From Sarcocystis neurona (taxonomy: Eukaryota > Apicomplexa > Conoidasida > Eucoccidiorida > Sarcocystidae), in contig KL647291.1 of the NCBI GenBank assembly GCA_000727475.1, positions 5,627,730-5,691,729 on the forward strand: 64,000 bases of DNA. Direction: 5' to 3'. Shown piece by piece: positions 60,116-64,000 of the stretch (the first letter of the stretch is position 1; the number at the start of each line of letters is the position of its first letter). The position numbers and the translations under genes are program-made. Under the pieces are notes generated by a model. That model worked only from the letters and a program-made list of their open reading frames with translations, did not search any database and was not told the origin of the DNA.

Positions 60116-63100
60116 AGCCGTATATACCTCTAGAGTGGCCACAGAGCAACCCTCGCAGAGACCGGAGGTGGCCTACGGGCAGCATCAGCTGGACATACAC
60201 CACCGTACGTACGCGTCGGATCAGCAGCAGCACGGCGTCAGCTGCCGTGACAGCAGCGTCGTAGCGGGTGGCTGCAGTCACGGTAGCAGTACCAGAGGTT
60301 AACTGGCTTCAAAACGTATGCATGGTTTTCTTCCTTATGTCTATCTTTCTCTCCCTACATATACATGTATGCAAATTTCTTGGGAGAGGGAGAAGTGACG
60401 CGAGGATACAGGCATGTAAGCGTATAGGTGTGTACGTGAAGTTGAACGAATGTGTACACGTAGGTACATACACACGGATGTATATGAAGGAAGGGAAGAA
60501 CAGAAAGAAGTGAGACGTAAATGCGTAAATAGATTCGGATATGTATGTATGTGTGTAAGTGAACAAATCTATCTATAAAGAGGGAGAGTCAGAGGCAAGA
60601 TGGGCAATCGGCCGCAGCCAGTGTGTATACAGGTAGACATATACATTATATATATATCTTTATATACGTGTACGTGTACATTTAAGTGGAAAAAGAGTGA
60701 GGAGCCAACAGATTCTACCAGTGAATTTGGTGACGTCCATCCAAAGAGGAGAGAGGAAATGTGGGGGGCGTCCCCGCTGATTTGCTTTTTCGGTTCACCT
60801 ATTCTCAAACACAACGTAATGCGACGAATAGGGAAGCGTCCACGCTACCACGTGCACTTGCCTCACTGGGAGGGGACAGCAGTTGTTGCATGCTTTGTAA
60901 ATGTATGCACGATCAGTATAAACACGTGTCCCCGCATGTAATCTTTGCTGTATGTCGACTGACACAGCAAGTGCCGGGGCATGCGTATTATATTTGTACT
61001 TATTTGTATACCTGCATGCATGTATATGTATATCCAAGCGTATACATATATACATATGCATATGCATATGTGTTTTGTTCTCGTACGTAAATGCGCCCAT
61101 ACATTCATATATATATATATGTATATACATGTATCCTTTCAGCCAGATATTGAGGCAGTGAAACTTTGTGGGATGTCATGTGTGGCGCGCCGGGGTTGAG
61201 CGCTACAGGGAAAGAGGAAACGGGGGACAGCAGCACCCTTTGCAAGTGCTGCGCTGCGGCTGCACTCGCCTGATACTGTTGGCGCGCGTTGCACGCGTCG
61301 CAAGCACTGCCTGTTATCGGCAAAATGCTTTCAGGCACTCTTGCCATACGATAAATTCACTACGTTGAACAAGCAGAAGAAGCTTCTCCACCAGCCCACG
61401 TGCTGTACAATTGTCTTTGGTCGCGGAGTGGCTCCGACTTGGCTGCGTTGTGGCAGCAACAACTGACGTCCACATGTGTGTGCTGCAGTCGTCTCTGCAC
61501 GCCCAGATAGACGTGTCCGACTCTGTTTTCCTCTCTACACAAATGCGTACGTATATATACGTATGTATACAAAGCTGCACAACAGGCGTGTGACTACATC
61601 CACCTGCGTATTAGTCGTATCTCTTTTGACGCATGAAGGTGGTCACACTTTCGGGGACACGTGCTCAATCATGGTGGAGGCGCTTGCAGAACAATGTTGA
61701 TGGATTTTCAACGGGAAAGAGAAATACGCGAGTGTCTCTCGTGCTCCGTCCCTTTCACATACACATTCGGTTCTCTACATCTCCAGATGCAGCCAGCACA
61801 CATGCGTTGCACCTCGTCTACTGTGTTCACCGAAAACTCTTAGTTTGATTTCCTGTCGCTCGGGGGCTGCTCGCACGCACTGCCTCTACTTGTCGACGCT
61901 TGCCTTCCTTGTGCTACTGCTGCTCGTTCTGCAATACGTCTGCTGCAACCATTTCTGAGGAAATCCGTCGTTCGCCGGCCCCACGCGGAGCTGCCGCTAG
62001 AAGCAAAATTCCTGTCTCCTGCGTTGTACCGTTTAATCGCTACACAAAAACGAAGTCCCACACTTAGACAAAGGCTTTCGCTGCGAGGCAGGACAAATCT
62101 AACTTCTCTTTGCGCACGCGAAAAGTAGATCGTCTCTACCAACGTCACTATGCGGTGAAGGGCACCTGGCGAGCTATGTGATTGTTTTGTCAGACCGACG
62201 GAGACTGCGTGAAGTCGCAGGAAGAAAACTTTCCTCGGCTAAAATAGGCCACACACAAAGGAGTTGCCCGGCTAGGAAAGTCACTGGAAGGTGAACGCGC
62301 AAAGGTTTGCACAGCGTCCGGGATATTCCCCACACATCAGCGAGTCCGTACACCGTACAGATAGATACTGATTCGCACCTGCACGCATACACATGTGTAT
62401 ACATCTATACGTCCGTGTCTCTCTCGCCCTCTCTACAAACACACACATGCACACGTACATACGCCCATGTACGTACGTCAGCTATTGAAAGCCGCCGGCT
62501 GCGAACGGAGGCAAAGACACGCCGCATGCTCGCGCGGGTTCAAAATGCCCATCCGACGTGTACGCGAGAAGAGAAACTAGGGGAGGGGCTGCTCAAAGGA
62601 GGAGCCAACAACTAGCTCCGTGACAGCAACATCTTCGCCGTACAAATCGTTTGCCGAGTCCGCACACGGAGCAGAAGAGCTGTTCCTGTGGCTAGCTTGT
62701 CACCCAGCCTCAGGTAAGCGACGCCAGCTGCAGTCGCCCACGAGTCAGCGTCCAGACGGAGCTGCAGAAAGGCTGTGGCTGCCATCTTGTTCCTTCGCTC
62801 GAGCAGCGCAGGCACATCACCCACCGCGCTTCAGGCAGCGTTGAGGAGACATGCAACTATAAAAAGAGGACGCAGAAATTCTACTTCCTGCCCACTCCGA
62901 ACGAGCGGCACGTCCTGCTGTTTGCTGCTTGCGGCACGTAGCAGCAAGCAATTAAAATACCTACACATACGACACGTGCGGACCAAGTGCTACAGAGCAA
63001 GAGAAAAGGTAACCATGTTCAGAAGCGCACCGCGCAGACCGTTCCCAAGAGGCATGCAGCGATGCACAAGGGAAGGGAAGAGCTGGAAGCAGCACGACTG

Positions 63101-64000
63101 TTTCTGCGGACAGCAAGACAGGAGAACGGAGAACAAGGAAGCGACGAGGCGGCAGCAAGAAGAGGCACAGCAGCAGACGACGCCTGCAGCAGAAGCGCAC
63201 TGCGAGTTCTTTCTTTCACTAGGAGTGACCGTGGCTGTTCTCGCATATATAATAGTCGAACATAACAAAGCTGTCACTCCTACGAAGGAACACAAATCTC
63301 CCTTGCAGGATGTGTGAGCCAGTGACAAAAGGAAGAGTATTCCAACTGGAGTTGTCGTAGAACTCAAATAAATTTCTCTCGGCTCTGAAATTCCGACTGA
63401 GCATAGCACATTCACGAGGGAAGAAAACGTGTGCGGACCACACGCTATCCACAACGGTTGCAATACAGCGAAATTTTATAACGGCGCACAGGCGGCGCAC
63501 GGGCAGCTGCGCGTGGACGTCTGCAGCACACAGAGACCGGCGCTGGCCTGGTAGACCCCTATTCAACGAAATAAGTCAAGCTATGAAGCTGCGCCAGCAG
63601 ACGCAGCAGCAACGCGTGCGTCTCACATAGAAGTCCCGGCAAAAACATGCAGACCTGTGGAGTGTGTTCACAAAGAGAGAGATATGCAGATACATACGTC
63701 TACACGTAGAGGAGCCTGTACTCCGTGTGCGCATGCATATTTTCATACGTGTGTGCGTAGGCTGAGGAGGCACAGCACAAAACTGCTTGTATGCCGCAGT
63801 AGTTCCACCGACGTGAGCACACGCCAGCATAGGGCTACATATATATATATATATATATATATAATATTGAAACATAGATGTGTGTGCATGTTCCTAATGG
63901 GAGCGAAGGAGACGTGTCAGTCTGTGTGCATATTTGAAGGACTGTTGATGGCCCCGTGTCACCGCAGCAAGATCACGCTGCATGCAGGCAGGTAGAAAGT
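60116..64000. other. Right end of the window, no supported gene
   Basis: The stretch holds TA tracts (about 61110-61125, 63837-63864) and otherwise mixed sequence. A short GC-richer piece near 62620-62720 is open in three frames and ends in a good donor (cctcag/gtaagc). A - frame at 61840-62148 is open for 102 codons. Neither matches a family I know and no partner exons were found. Confidence 0.45.

Noticed and set aside
61840..62148. 102-codon - frame starting MTLVETIYFSRAQRE
   Set aside because: The composition is plausible, but there is no family match and no neighbouring exon. A single frame of this length is expected by chance in this GC range.
1..64000. tRNA, rRNA, CRISPR arrays and bacterial-type operons
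   Set aside because: None was seen. The introns and triplet repeats are eukaryotic, and I could not run a structural RNA search by eye.

Overview
The window looks like nuclear DNA from an apicomplexan coccidian, most probably an Eimeria species (inference; no marker gene settles the species). The grounds are these. Genes are sparse and split by long GT-AG introns. CAG/CTG triplets are everywhere, in exons, introns and spacers, and give Ala, Gln and Ser homopolymers. TA microsatellites and short minisatellites fill the introns. The recognisable proteins are eukaryotic.

I could build four genes. (1) + strand, 1024-11281: an acetyl-CoA C-acetyltransferase (thiolase) cut into at least seven small exons, with its 5' end missing. 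(2) - strand, 15925-23706: a PP2A-family Ser/Thr phosphatase, closest to PP6/Sit4. Its N-terminal edge lies in frame at the end of a 5.6-kb Ala/Gln-rich exon, so the predicted protein is about 2157 residues with the phosphatase only at the C-terminus. (3) - strand, 34380-44974: a ZnT-type cation diffusion facilitator in five exons (about 1417 residues), with a very long Ser/Asn-rich N-terminus and a large cytosolic loop. (4) + strand, 51413-58543: flap endonuclase 1 in three exons (about 582 residues), with all catalytic acids, a PCNA-binding box and an apparent GC-AG second intron.

Layout: the thiolase and phosphatase genes converge on a 4.6-kb spacer (11282-15924). The phosphatase and transporter genes are tandem on the - strand, separated by about 10.7 kb of repeat-rich DNA (23707-34379). 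The transporter and FEN1 genes diverge from a 6.4-kb spacer (44975-51412). The last 5.5 kb after FEN1 shows no gene I can support. There is no sign of functional clustering: lipid/acetyl-CoA metabolism, dephosphorylation, zinc transport and DNA replication simply sit side by side.

The repeats have a recurring architecture. Short unique cores of roughly 50-100 bp alternate with TA/CA microsatellites and are tandemly duplicated 2-5 times. This is seen in introns of three of the genes (near 3.4, 7.5, 42.0, 52.3 and 56.0 kb) and in spacers (24.1 and 59.9 kb). Exon joins were chosen by eye from splice consensus, reading phase and family alignment from memory. No transcript or database search was available.
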